This document shows positions 15,289 to 23,256 of a stretch of DNA of 35,862 nucleotides, piece by piece. The notes below the pieces were generated by a model. The model was not told the DNA's origin, did not search any database, and saw only the letters and a list, made by a program, of their open reading frames with translations. The DNA is from an uncultured Pseudomonadota bacterium (GTDB lineage: Bacteria; Pseudomonadota; Gammaproteobacteria; Burkholderiales; Methylophilaceae). The stretch lies in assembly GCA_903833595.1 (NCBI GenBank), contig CAILFU010000004.1:1-35862 (forward strand). The letters run 5' to 3'. Position numbers and translations under genes: made by a program. The stretch's first letter is position 1. Every line of letters starts with the position of its first letter.

Positions 15289-16458
15289 TTAAGTGGCGGT
15301 TCTGAACAATTCACGATTATCATTCAGCACCTTAGGATCCATCAAACGCTTAAGCGCACTTTGCTTCACTATTGCTCTTTTTTTCAATCGCTCATTAAGA
15401 GGCTCACCAGCCATTTCTTCAATAACCTTAATAAAAAGACTTTCATCCCTCAAATCGACATCCCAGCCCAAACCGTCAACATCTAAATCCAGCCATGGTG
15501 TGTTTTTACTAATGAGTACTTTTGTACCGACAGATATAGCTTCCGCTATCACATGCCCATAATTCTCGCCCTTACTGGGAAAAAAGAACAAATCATAACC
15601 ACTAAAAATCTCAGACACCCGACTAGGGGATACTGCACCATAATAAGTTGCAATTACGTTCTGCGGTAAGCGCTTAATTAACTCCTGGCACTCCCCCCAG
15701 TACTCCGCATCCTCATCCGGCCCATAAATATCGAAGATGACTTTAACGTTCAATTGAATCAGTACCCTCAAAACAAAATCAAGATTTTTCTCCCTAGAAA
15801 ACCGAGAAAGAAAAACAATTCTTAAATACTGATCTGATAAAGCAGAACTATTCGGCAAATCTTCTACGACCTTACTGGGCAAATCTAGCGCCATCTTGAT
15901 TAAATTGCTGATTGGATTCAAAACATCAACAATATCTTGCAACTCATATTCGCTTGTCGCGTGAAACAACGCATTGTTATACAGCCCAAAAAACTTTGCA
16001 AAATAGATAAAAATAATCTTCTTTGCATACTTCAGCCTCAACGACCCCTCACCAAATTCACCTCTTGGCGATAGTAATAGTGGAGATTTTGGCAACCAAC
16101 CCAACTTTCTAGCCAGCATAATCCTAAGAGTAAATACTGGATCAAAATAACTATTTAAGTGGATCAAATCATGCGGTGTATTTAAAGTTAATTTTACTAA
16201 GGTTTTAGCATTAAGAGATTCCGGTGGAAGATAAAGCACCATGGCCCCCTCTACAGACTGCCATTCATTCAATTTCACTTCAGAGTATGGCAACTCACTA
16301 CCCAAGTCTCTATCGCGAGTCACAATCCAGAACTCATAATCATCATTTAACCAAGCAACTGTATTAACAATAGTTCTTAATACTCCTCCGGATTTATATC
16401 CTGGCAAATAATTCAAAACAAACACTAATACTTTAGGTTTTTTTCCTAGATACATCAT
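15289..16458 (-). CDS. Glycosyltransferase family 4
   Basis: A 389-residue GT-B transferase. The N-terminal acceptor domain has VLNYLPGYKSGGVLRT (about 14-29), with a glycine-rich loop, and LLSPRGEFGEGSLRLK. The donor half shows FLSRFSREKNLDFVL and FFFPSKGENYGHVIAEA, the GT4 E-x7-E region. It adds one sugar to the lipid-linked repeat unit on the cytoplasmic face; donor and acceptor cannot be told from sequence. It lies after wzy and before the amidination module (40 bases to the proposed ATT start). A terminator-like hairpin lies upstream of it, so its expression may depend on read-through. Confidence 0.85.
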   Translation of the reverse strand: MMYLGKKPKVLVFVLNYLPGYKSGGVLRTIVNTVAWLNDDYEFWIVTRDRDLGSELPYSEVKLNEWQSVEGAMVLYLPPESLNAKTLVKLTLNTPHDLIHLNSYFDPVFTLRIMLARKLGWLPKSPLLLSPRGEFGEGSLRLKYAKKIIFIYFAKFFGLYNNALFHATSEYELQDIVDVLNPISNLIKMALDLPSKVVEDLPNSSALSDQYLRIVFLSRFSREKNLDFVLRVLIQLNVKVIFDIYGPDEDAEYWGECQELIKRLPQNVIATYYGAVSPSRVSEIFSGYDLFFFPSKGENYGHVIAEAISVGTKVLISKNTPWLDLDVDGLGWDVDLRDESLFIKVIEEMAGEPLNERLKKRAIVKQSALKRLMDPKVLNDNRELFRTAT

Positions 16459-16533
16459 CGCACTAAAATACCATAAGCATATGTTAAGGATTAGCCCTAA
16501 TATAAAGAAAAATCATGAAACCACCCACCGATT

Positions 16534-16557
16534 AAAAAAGCCACAACTGGCCTTTTT
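16534..16557 (-). terminator. Terminator-like hairpin inside the operon, directly after wzy
   Basis: Minus strand, starting at the wzy stop codon: an A-rich 5' arm ending GGCCA, loop GTTG, then TGGC followed by TTTTTT. GCCA/TGGC (16540-16551) pairs perfectly and is extended by a G-T pair and five A-T pairs. The T run closes it as a rho-independent signal. All genes on both sides run in the same direction, so it may attenuate the distal operon. Confidence 0.55.
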
Positions 16558-17860
16558 ACTTGAAGCAACCGCCATACTTTAGCGTGCTAAGTTTATTATG
16601 CAATGGCTTTTTAACCAAATTACATTCATATTTTTGACTTAGCGACAATGAGATTAGTACGAATAAGATCATATGAAAAATTGCACTATCAGAGGACATC
16701 GCTAAGCCGCCATTAGTGCCCATGTAGAACAAAAATGAAATGCCTACACAAAATAATATATACCCAATATCACCACCAAGTCGCCTTGCGGCATCTATCA
16801 TGTATAAATAGGTGCCGAAATAAAGAACACTCCCCACTATGCCTAGCTTCATTATTGTTGCTAAAAAATCAACCTCATAACTAAAAGGGCGCTCTGTACT
16901 GCGAATTATGCTCGCAAAAGAACCAAAACCACTTCCAAATAGGGGGTTTTCGGTAATTTTATCTAGCAATGCAGGCACCTGTAAGAATCTTTCAAGAGTA
17001 GATGCATCTGAGGTCGTAAAATTAAAACGATCTTGAAGCCACTCAAAATTAATAACTAGTGTGAAAAATAATGGAATAACTACGAGACACAAATAAAAAG
17101 CCATTCTTTTAAACGAAACTCTTGCCTTGATTAAGGGTAACAAAAATAGAATTAGTAGAAACATACTAACAACTAAAGCACGGTGACCATCAGCGAACAC
17201 ACCAAACCCGAATAACAGCATGAAATATATGTGTTTTTTTTCATGGGTAATATAATAATTGTAAAAAGATAGACCAATACCAAGCAATAAAAAATGTGCT
17301 GTGTAAGTATATAACCCTAAAAAACCTCCATTGTGATCAATAATCCAATTCAAGCCCAACAACTTGACATAAAGATTTAGCTGGCCCAAAGATTCAGACT
17401 CAACAGAACCAAACGAAGTGTAATACCACAAAACAATAGCCACACTAATGACTGAAATGAAAGCGCACAATTGAATCAGAAAATTAACAAGATGCTGATG
17501 TAATCGACAAAAACAAATAAAGATAAAAAACACCGGCATGACGAATAGATAAATTGCAAATCCGAGCGAATCCTGTAATGCAAATGCCATGTTATTTTCA
17601 TGCAACGTTGCAACAAGTAACCAGCCGATATAAATCAAAGTGAACATAATAGTAATTTTGAATAAAATGCTATTAAGTATTGGTCGATTTAACAAAAAAA
17701 TATTGACCAAAACAACCAAAAAGATAGCAGTAAAACTAACCGCAATAAAAGGCTGGGCATACTGAGCTAATGGAGGATATAGCGTAAACGAAACCCCAAA
17801 AATATAGAGCAAAGCAATATTCGCTAGTCCAGGCTTAACTTTATATGTATCAACTTTCAA
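16556..17860 (-). CDS. wzy: O-antigen/capsule repeat-unit polymerase, Wzy-like
   Basis: A 434-residue polytopic membrane protein with about a dozen hydrophobic segments spread along its length and little sequence conservation, as usual for Wzy. A larger hydrophilic loop at about 265-330 contains ASTLERF and NPLFGSGFGSFASI; this pattern, with the preceding periplasmic region, recurs in Wzy and O-antigen ligase-type proteins (PF04932). It would join flipped repeat units in the periplasm. A WaaL ligase reading is possible, but cluster position favours polymerase. The start is TTG, overlapping the upstream GT2 stop by 4 bases (TTGA). A terminator-like hairpin begins at its stop codon. Confidence 0.82.
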   Translation of the reverse strand: MKVDTYKVKPGLANIALLYIFGVSFTLYPPLAQYAQPFIAVSFTAIFLVVLVNIFLLNRPILNSILFKITIMFTLIYIGWLLVATLHENNMAFALQDSLGFAIYLFVMPVFFIFICFCRLHQHLVNFLIQLCAFISVISVAIVLWYYTSFGSVESESLGQLNLYVKLLGLNWIIDHNGGFLGLYTYTAHFLLLGIGLSFYNYYITHEKKHIYFMLLFGFGVFADGHRALVVSMFLLILFLLPLIKARVSFKRMAFYLCLVVIPLFFTLVINFEWLQDRFNFTTSDASTLERFLQVPALLDKITENPLFGSGFGSFASIIRSTERPFSYEVDFLATIMKLGIVGSVLYFGTYLYMIDAARRLGGDIGYILFCVGISFLFYMGTNGGLAMSSDSAIFHMILFVLISLSLSQKYECNLVKKPLHNKLSTLKYGGCFK

Positions 17861-18705
17861 TTCTTTAGGGCCTGAATTAACAATGTAGATAACTTTAATT
17901 TACGCTTCAAATATGCCATTGATTTATTACTGTTTACAACTGTAAAACTATTATTGTCTTCTCTAGGCGTACTTTTAGCGTCTTTATGAATAACTTCAAT
18001 ACTAGGCTGATACAAAACTCTGAGATTATTCTGCATACAGTTATACGCAAGTAAATCTTCCTCACCATACATAAACAACGACTCATCAAGGTAGCCACAT
18101 TGATTAATGTAATGGCTAGTCAAATATAAAAAGCAACCGTGAATCATGTAAACATCACCTCTTTGCGTACCTTTTCTGCCACTGTCTTTTTGCTTACTAA
18201 TAATTCCATTTAAAAAAGGAATTAATTTATAAACCGTCTTACGTAGAAAAGATGCTGCCGAAGGGAAATGAATGTTTAGTACATAGCCAAGACCTGCCTT
18301 TTTCAGCATGGGGTTCTGATTATCATTCTCCAAATTAGTTACCTTCGGCCCAACAATCCCCAAGTCAACAGAATCAATTTGCTCTAACTGCTGAAGAATA
18401 TCTTTACTAACTACAAGAGTGTCACTTGTAGCAATGATTACATCAAAAATATTGAGGGATTCGAGTAGTTTTATTCCACAATTATTACCATAGGAATACC
18501 CCCCATTACGTCCACTAGAAATGACTCTAATATTAGGATGTTGAACATACTTATCGAACAAAACCTCAAACGAATCGTTAGGAGAGTCATTATCAACGAT
18601 CACAATAAAATAGTTTTTGCCAGATATGGCTAAAATACTTTCAACACAAGCAATTGATTCCTCATAATTAGAGTAATTCAATACTACAAAACCAAAATTT
18701 TTCAT
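17857..18705 (-). CDS. Glycosyltransferase family 2 (rhamnosyltransferase-like)
   Basis: A GT-A transferase of 282 residues from the chosen start. I use the ATG ending at 18705 (MKNFGFVVLNYSNYEES), which has AGGAA 9-10 bases upstream. A longer frame adds 16 residues and overlaps the previous gene. FVVLNYSNYEESI and VDNDSPNDS form the nucleotide-binding start, and the GPKV and GCFLYL region is typical. The block LDESLFMYGEEDLLAYN matches the rhamnosyltransferase-like GT2 subgroup (WbbL-like). If L-rhamnose is made with the rml genes, this is a candidate rhamnosyltransferase, but the donor is a guess. It ends overlapping wzy. Confidence 0.83.
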   Translation of the reverse strand: MKNFGFVVLNYSNYEESIACVESILAISGKNYFIVIVDNDSPNDSFEVLFDKYVQHPNIRVISSGRNGGYSYGNNCGIKLLESLNIFDVIIATSDTLVVSKDILQQLEQIDSVDLGIVGPKVTNLENDNQNPMLKKAGLGYVLNIHFPSAASFLRKTVYKLIPFLNGIISKQKDSGRKGTQRGDVYMIHGCFLYLTSHYINQCGYLDESLFMYGEEDLLAYNCMQNNLRVLYQPSIEVIHKDAKSTPREDNNSFTVVNSNKSMAYLKRKLKLSTLLIQALKN

Positions 18706-18721
18706 CAAAATAAATTCCTGA

Positions 18722-19540
18722 TCATCGCAATTTATTCTTGAGGTGTTTTGCACTAAAAATCATTTTTTTGATTAATTGAAATAAATAGTGCGCCAGTTTT
18801 TCACTGGGCATTAAGAGCTTCCCTTTCAAGTGCTCTTTTGGCCTGGCCTTAAAAATTGTATTATGCTTGATACCATCCCAACCAGAGGGAGCTTCTTTAG
18901 TATAGTAATAAATTGCAAAAGATTTTCTCATTCTATCCATTGGGCAATTTATTGGAGTCACACCATGCCAACTGAAAGATCCAGTTGCAAACCCTGCTAA
19001 CCTATTGAATGTAGGCGCAAAACTCCCAATGCAATTCTTTACATCCTTATCCCATAGATCAAGATATCCACCAAATTCTTCATCCCAGTCCTTATTAAAA
19101 TATATGAGAAGATTCAATCGGCGATGCAACGCCAATTCTTCGTTATAATTAAAGTCAATGTGCACGTCCAAATGCCCACCTGTGTTTGTTGCATGTATAC
19201 CGCCACCACTCATATTTGGATCTGCAATTAAATTTTCAATTCCACTCATTTCGGAGATTAAGGCAACGAACTCCTTAGATACGAGTAAATCATATAATTT
19301 TTTTATAGGTGTTGGGTATTTCATACAGTCTGACACTTGAACTTTTCTTTTCTCGTTTATCGCGCGATACGTAACCCCTACATCAGCAGCTTCTTTATAT
19401 GATGGGAAAGAGTCATGGATTTTTAGTGCAAATTCCTCATCAAGAAAATTATCAAGGCAGAAATGAGGGAACCCTGGTGAATTTTTAAATTGAAATTTAC
19501 AGTTATCTATATCAAACTTATTCAGTAAAGATGAATCCAT
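18722..19540 (-). CDS. 2-oxoglutarate/Fe(II)-dependent oxygenase
   Basis: A 272-residue protein with the double-stranded beta-helix oxygenase signature. Numbering from the longer frame starting at 19546, the iron ligands are H129-x-D131 in VHIDFN and distal H194 in FSWHGV, and R207 in MRKSFAIYYY is the likely 2-oxoglutarate anchor. I prefer the ATG at 19538-19540 (third codon of the longer frame), because AGGG lies 8 bases before it and is too close to the first ATG. Such enzymes hydroxylate or desaturate a substrate. Inside a glycan operon the target could be a sugar, acyl group or amino substituent. The 2OG-Fe(II) superfamily call is strong, the substrate unknown. Confidence 0.8.
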   Translation of the reverse strand: MDSSLLNKFDIDNCKFQFKNSPGFPHFCLDNFLDEEFALKIHDSFPSYKEAADVGVTYRAINEKRKVQVSDCMKYPTPIKKLYDLLVSKEFVALISEMSGIENLIADPNMSGGGIHATNTGGHLDVHIDFNYNEELALHRRLNLLIYFNKDWDEEFGGYLDLWDKDVKNCIGSFAPTFNRLAGFATGSFSWHGVTPINCPMDRMRKSFAIYYYTKEAPSGWDGIKHNTIFKARPKEHLKGKLLMPSEKLAHYLFQLIKKMIFSAKHLKNKLR

Positions 19541-19581
19541 TTTCATATCCCTTATTATTTAATAACATATCGGATTAACAA

Positions 19582-20769
19582 TTAGCTTTTACTCTGTAGC
19601 TCTTCCAAAATTTCAATATACCTTTCACCAAACTTGATTATCCTAGCTCGTTGATCATTAAAAGAATCAATCTCTAATGAGGCAATCTGAGAATCGTTCT
19701 TATTCCAAACCTCTTCCATTAAATTAGACAACATAGCTGGATCTTTTGGATCGAAATATACGGCGTTCAAAGGATCCTGCTCAAGATGAACATCGATATT
19801 TGAAAGAATAGATTTTTTATTAATACTTCTAGCCTCTTCAACTGATGTGCTCCATCCCTCAAAAAAAGAGGGGTTAAGTAATGCAATGGAATTTCTTAAA
19901 AATCCATAAACCTCTTCAAGTTCTATAAGACCTAAAACTTTAATGTGCTCTTCCAGGTCATTATCTTTTAAAAATTTTAAGAATTTTTTAGCTGTTGTCG
20001 AATCCTTATCCCAAGGGTCATCTAGTGAGCCAGTACAAATAACTCTCACAAACTTCCCCCTTTTTTTAAGAAGTAGCACAGCCTCAGCCACAACAATGTG
20101 ATTCTTATGTTGCCAAAATTGATTGGGTAGGAAGAAAAACTTACCTGTAAAACAAAATTTCTCTTCTAGATACTCACGCGAAAATTTGACTATATTGGCA
20201 TTATTTAAAGTGCTACGAGATGCGAAATGTAACACCTTAGCCTTTTGAATAGCATCATTGCTTGCTATGCTTAAGAAATCTTTTAATGCGCTATGACTAC
20301 TCAATATGACAATATCACTAGCATCAAACAATTCTTTTAATTGCACTGATCGTTTATTTAAATCTAATCCGGGAAAATACTCAGGAAGGTGTAAATATTG
20401 AAAATCTGGGATCCAACTCACCAATCTAGTTGGCAATACATCTTTAACAATCATTGATCCATGAGAAACTACTGAAATGTCATATTTTTTCAATTCAGCT
20501 TTCACCATTATTTGAGATCTAAATAATCTGAATAAAACTCTATGAAAAAACCAACGTACAGTGTATTTAGTTAGAATATCAATAGTAATAACCGTGACAT
20601 ACAAACTAAATTCATCGATTATTTTTTGATTTACATCAGATCCTATAAATAAATATGGTTTAATTCGATTGTCATTTACTTGAGAGATTGAATATAAAAG
20701 ATTTCTAAAGTAATTTAGCCCTCCAGAGTACTCTTGCCCATAGTCGTACCAAAATCCAACTTTAATCAT
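19582..20769 (-). CDS. Glycosyltransferase family 4
   Basis: A 395-residue GT-B protein. The acceptor domain includes FWYDYGQEYSGGLNYFRNLL (7-26) with the glycine turn, and WIPDFQYLHLPEYFPG, a block common in mannosyl/rhamnosyl-type GT4 enzymes. The donor domain has FFLPNQFWQHKNHIVV, KVLGLIELEEVYGFLRNS and LLNPSFFEGWSTSVEEA, the conserved E-x7-E site. Its ATG overlaps the upstream SDR stop by 8 bases. The WIPDFQ block and the gmd/manC genes in the operon make a GDP-linked donor plausible, but this is not shown. Confidence 0.85.
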   Translation of the reverse strand: MIKVGFWYDYGQEYSGGLNYFRNLLYSISQVNDNRIKPYLFIGSDVNQKIIDEFSLYVTVITIDILTKYTVRWFFHRVLFRLFRSQIMVKAELKKYDISVVSHGSMIVKDVLPTRLVSWIPDFQYLHLPEYFPGLDLNKRSVQLKELFDASDIVILSSHSALKDFLSIASNDAIQKAKVLHFASRSTLNNANIVKFSREYLEEKFCFTGKFFFLPNQFWQHKNHIVVAEAVLLLKKRGKFVRVICTGSLDDPWDKDSTTAKKFLKFLKDNDLEEHIKVLGLIELEEVYGFLRNSIALLNPSFFEGWSTSVEEARSINKKSILSNIDVHLEQDPLNAVYFDPKDPAMLSNLMEEVWNKNDSQIASLEIDSFNDQRARIIKFGERYIEILEELQSKS

Positions 20770-21697
20770 GATTGCATTTCATATGATTGAGCTTCCATTG
20801 CGCATACTTCTCAATACCCTTATGAAAGGGAATCATCGGTTTCCACCCTAACTTAAACACTCTAGTCATTTCGGCATGATAAAAACGAGGGTCACCCTCT
20901 CGAATTTCGCCATTGAATATTATTTCCGCGTTCACGTCCAATGCCATCTTTAGTGAATCCAAGGTTTTTCTTACAGTAACACGATGACCTGCCGCGCCAT
21001 TAAGTACCAAGTAATGTTCTTGTGAACGTGTTGCAACTATTATCAATTCGACAGCATCATCGATATAAATCCAATCACGAGTTTCATCGCCAGACCCCCA
21101 AAAAATAGCCTTACCATTCCCCGCACTAATTAGCTTATTACTTGCATCCCACAATAATTGCTTATTTAAACCAGGTCCGTAAATTGAAAAAAAACGAATT
21201 GCAACAGATTGGATTCCATAATTTTTTGAGTACGACTCCAAGAGCACTTCGGCAATACGTTTGTGAAAACCATAAGGTGAAATGGGATTAAGATCATCTG
21301 TTTCTTTGATTGGAGCATCTTCTTTAGCACCATAAACGCCAGCACTTGATGGATATACCAATATTGCCTTGGACTTTGTTATCCGTAAAAACTCCAGCAA
21401 CTCTATAGTACCTTGTACAGTTTTCGAGAAATCTTGCAAAGGATTTTCAATTGAATACCCAACCGAACCGTTGCCTCCACAATGCACCACAACATCAAAG
21501 CGATCATTTAAAGTCATTAGGCTTAATAATGAAATATTGCCGTCTAGCCAAATATCAAATCCAAACACTAAAGCTTCTTGGGCACCCCAAAGACCACGGC
21601 CAATCCCTACAACACGATAGCCTAACTGTTTAAACTTATTAGCAACAGCACGGCCAAGAAAGCCAAAACCTCCTGTAATTAATACGGTTTTCTGCAT
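20762..21697 (-). CDS. NAD-dependent epimerase/dehydratase (extended SDR)
   Basis: A 311-residue extended SDR from the ATG ending at 21697 (MQKTVLITGGFGFLG). A longer TTG-started frame would overlap the previous gene, and its first ten residues look non-coding. The Rossmann loop GGFGFLG, catalytic SS of YPSSAGVYG (S117/S118), Y142-x3-K146 in SPYGFHK, IRFFSIYGPG and GDETRDWIYIDDA are all present. This is the UDP-glucose 4-epimerase/GDP-sugar reductase superfamily. The reaction cannot be fixed. One possibility is reduction or epimerisation of the GDP-4-keto-6-deoxymannose made by Gmd, since no Fcl, Rmd or Per is visible in the window. Confidence 0.82.
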   Translation of the reverse strand: MQKTVLITGGFGFLGRAVANKFKQLGYRVVGIGRGLWGAQEALVFGFDIWLDGNISLLSLMTLNDRFDVVVHCGGNGSVGYSIENPLQDFSKTVQGTIELLEFLRITKSKAILVYPSSAGVYGAKEDAPIKETDDLNPISPYGFHKRIAEVLLESYSKNYGIQSVAIRFFSIYGPGLNKQLLWDASNKLISAGNGKAIFWGSGDETRDWIYIDDAVELIIVATRSQEHYLVLNGAAGHRVTVRKTLDSLKMALDVNAEIIFNGEIREGDPRFYHAEMTRVFKLGWKPMIPFHKGIEKYAQWKLNHMKCNHD

Positions 21698-21704
21698 TAC
21701 TGGT

Positions 21705-22634
21705 TTATACCTTCTTGGTCTTCTCAATTACACCAGAAATTTCAGAAATCTTCTTCAAAGCAGAAGCTTTCAGATCATAAAGTTGCAGATCTCGAATTTT
21801 ATCAAGTCGAGTTTCAAAATCATCATAAGTCAATTGACCATTCTCATCGTGAAATTCACGGAACTGAGCACGACGGTAGGCTTGAGCAGGCGACAACACT
21901 GGCAAGGATCCAACTAGATCATTGCGAACAAAAAATATATTATTGCCCACTGAATTTGATGCTACAAGTGAGTAGCCTTTAGCCGCTGCCAAGGAGCAAA
22001 AAGCTGAAATAGATGCCCCATAATAAATCTTAGAAAAATGCGCTGAATCTCGTACGAATTTGGCGTCATATGGGGTAGTGACCTCAGCCACCGGGCCAAA
22101 ATGGCTGTTATATTCACAAATAATGATACGTGGAGAAATCCTATCAATCGCTTCCCAAACCCAGTAATCATTACCATCAATATCTACCGAAAGCAGGCCG
22201 ATGTCACCCTCAATGCCATTCTTTACAAGCAACTCATTTATATTTTCTTTAGTTATAAAAGAGAGTTCTGCTTTAAGATTAGTCGCCCAGTAAATTTGAT
22301 CGCGACGAATGTAATCAATATTCTCCGAACTGCCATCAATAACTAGCCCAGACCATTGATTATTCGTCAGGAGAAATCGAGTGTTTGACTCAGTGTAATT
22401 CTCCACACCAAACTCAACAAAAATAGACCGTTCAATTGGAACATGATTTAATAAATACTGGATAATTCCATCTTCACCCCATTGTGAGAAAACCCTAAAC
22501 TCCGCCTGTGAATAACTAGCACTTTGAGCTGTTTGCCGTTGCTCTATACGACCAAGAGCCTCTTGAATCCTATAAATGCTACTTATTAGCGATGTGTAAC
22601 GCTCGTAAAATCGATGAATTCTTTTTATAATCAT
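21705..22634 (-). CDS. FkbM-like class I methyltransferase-fold protein
   Basis: A 309-residue protein with a short helical N-terminus and a Rossmann-like core. IFVEFGVENYTESNTRFLL (about 71-89) followed by GLVIDGS (97-102) resembles SAM motif I and the next strand acid. LLSVDIDGNDYWVWEAI and IIICEYN follow. This family is frequent in O-antigen and EPS loci and is usually labelled FkbM-type methyltransferase or hypothetical. A glycan O-methyltransferase role is plausible. It lies 12 bases after the acyltransferase stop. The ribosome site before the ATG is weak. I am confident of the fold and less so of the catalysis. Confidence 0.65.
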   Translation of the reverse strand: MIIKRIHRFYERYTSLISSIYRIQEALGRIEQRQTAQSASYSQAEFRVFSQWGEDGIIQYLLNHVPIERSIFVEFGVENYTESNTRFLLTNNQWSGLVIDGSSENIDYIRRDQIYWATNLKAELSFITKENINELLVKNGIEGDIGLLSVDIDGNDYWVWEAIDRISPRIIICEYNSHFGPVAEVTTPYDAKFVRDSAHFSKIYYGASISAFCSLAAAKGYSLVASNSVGNNIFFVRNDLVGSLPVLSPAQAYRRAQFREFHDENGQLTYDDFETRLDKIRDLQLYDLKASALKKISEISGVIEKTKKV

Positions 22635-22646
22635 AAGTATTTTTCT

Positions 22647-23219
22647 TTAAAGTTTTTTAATAATTTTAGCTGGAACCCCAGCAACAACAGTGTAGTCAGG
22701 CACATCTTTTGTCACTACAGCATTTGCTGCCACAACAGAATTACGACCAATCGTGACACCTGGAAGTATCACAACCCCAATACCTATCCAGCATCCATCT
22801 CGCAAAGTCACCGCTCCTAGAAAGGAGTCACCTTGCAATCGAATTGGAATGGCGAGATCAGAAAAATTGTGATCTGCATCAGATATAAAAACACGATCTG
22901 CAATCAATACGTTATTACCTATTACCACACTCCGCCATGCATTGATTTGTACTAATCGACCGATATAAGTACCATCACCAATACTCAAAGTAGGCTTCCC
23001 ATCAAAACGATCATTCTTAGCATTCAACCATGCCATTTCGCCTATCGTTACACCACCACCAACCTGTATCAACCCTGCCCCAAGAATTTTTGCTCCTCGT
23101 GCTATCCTGGAACTCTTTCCCCAACAGGCAAACTGGCAACTAACGACATGCGAATAGCCTAGTGCCAACGCTTTATTAAGAAAATCAATACTTACATTTA
23201 ATAAATGTAAGAATTTCAT
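22647..23219 (-). CDS. Hexapeptide-repeat sugar O-acyltransferase (left-handed beta-helix)
   Basis: A 190-residue acyltransferase of the WbbJ/maltose-acetyltransferase type. Imperfect hexapeptide repeats run from about 40 to 180: ARGAKI, GGGVTIG, SIGDGTYIG, VIGNNVLIAD, VTLRDGCWIGIGV, GVTIGRNSVV. The catalytic His is in FISDADHNFSD (H117). The C-terminal VAGVPAKIIKKL tail is standard. It probably acetylates a sugar of the repeat unit with acetyl-CoA in the cytoplasm. The target sugar is unknown. Confidence 0.9.
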   Translation of the reverse strand: MKFLHLLNVSIDFLNKALALGYSHVVSCQFACWGKSSRIARGAKILGAGLIQVGGGVTIGEMAWLNAKNDRFDGKPTLSIGDGTYIGRLVQINAWRSVVIGNNVLIADRVFISDADHNFSDLAIPIRLQGDSFLGAVTLRDGCWIGIGVVILPGVTIGRNSVVAANAVVTKDVPDYTVVAGVPAKIIKKL

Positions 23220-23256
23220 AACAGACCATTCTGAGCGTGCAGAAAATAAATCATTT

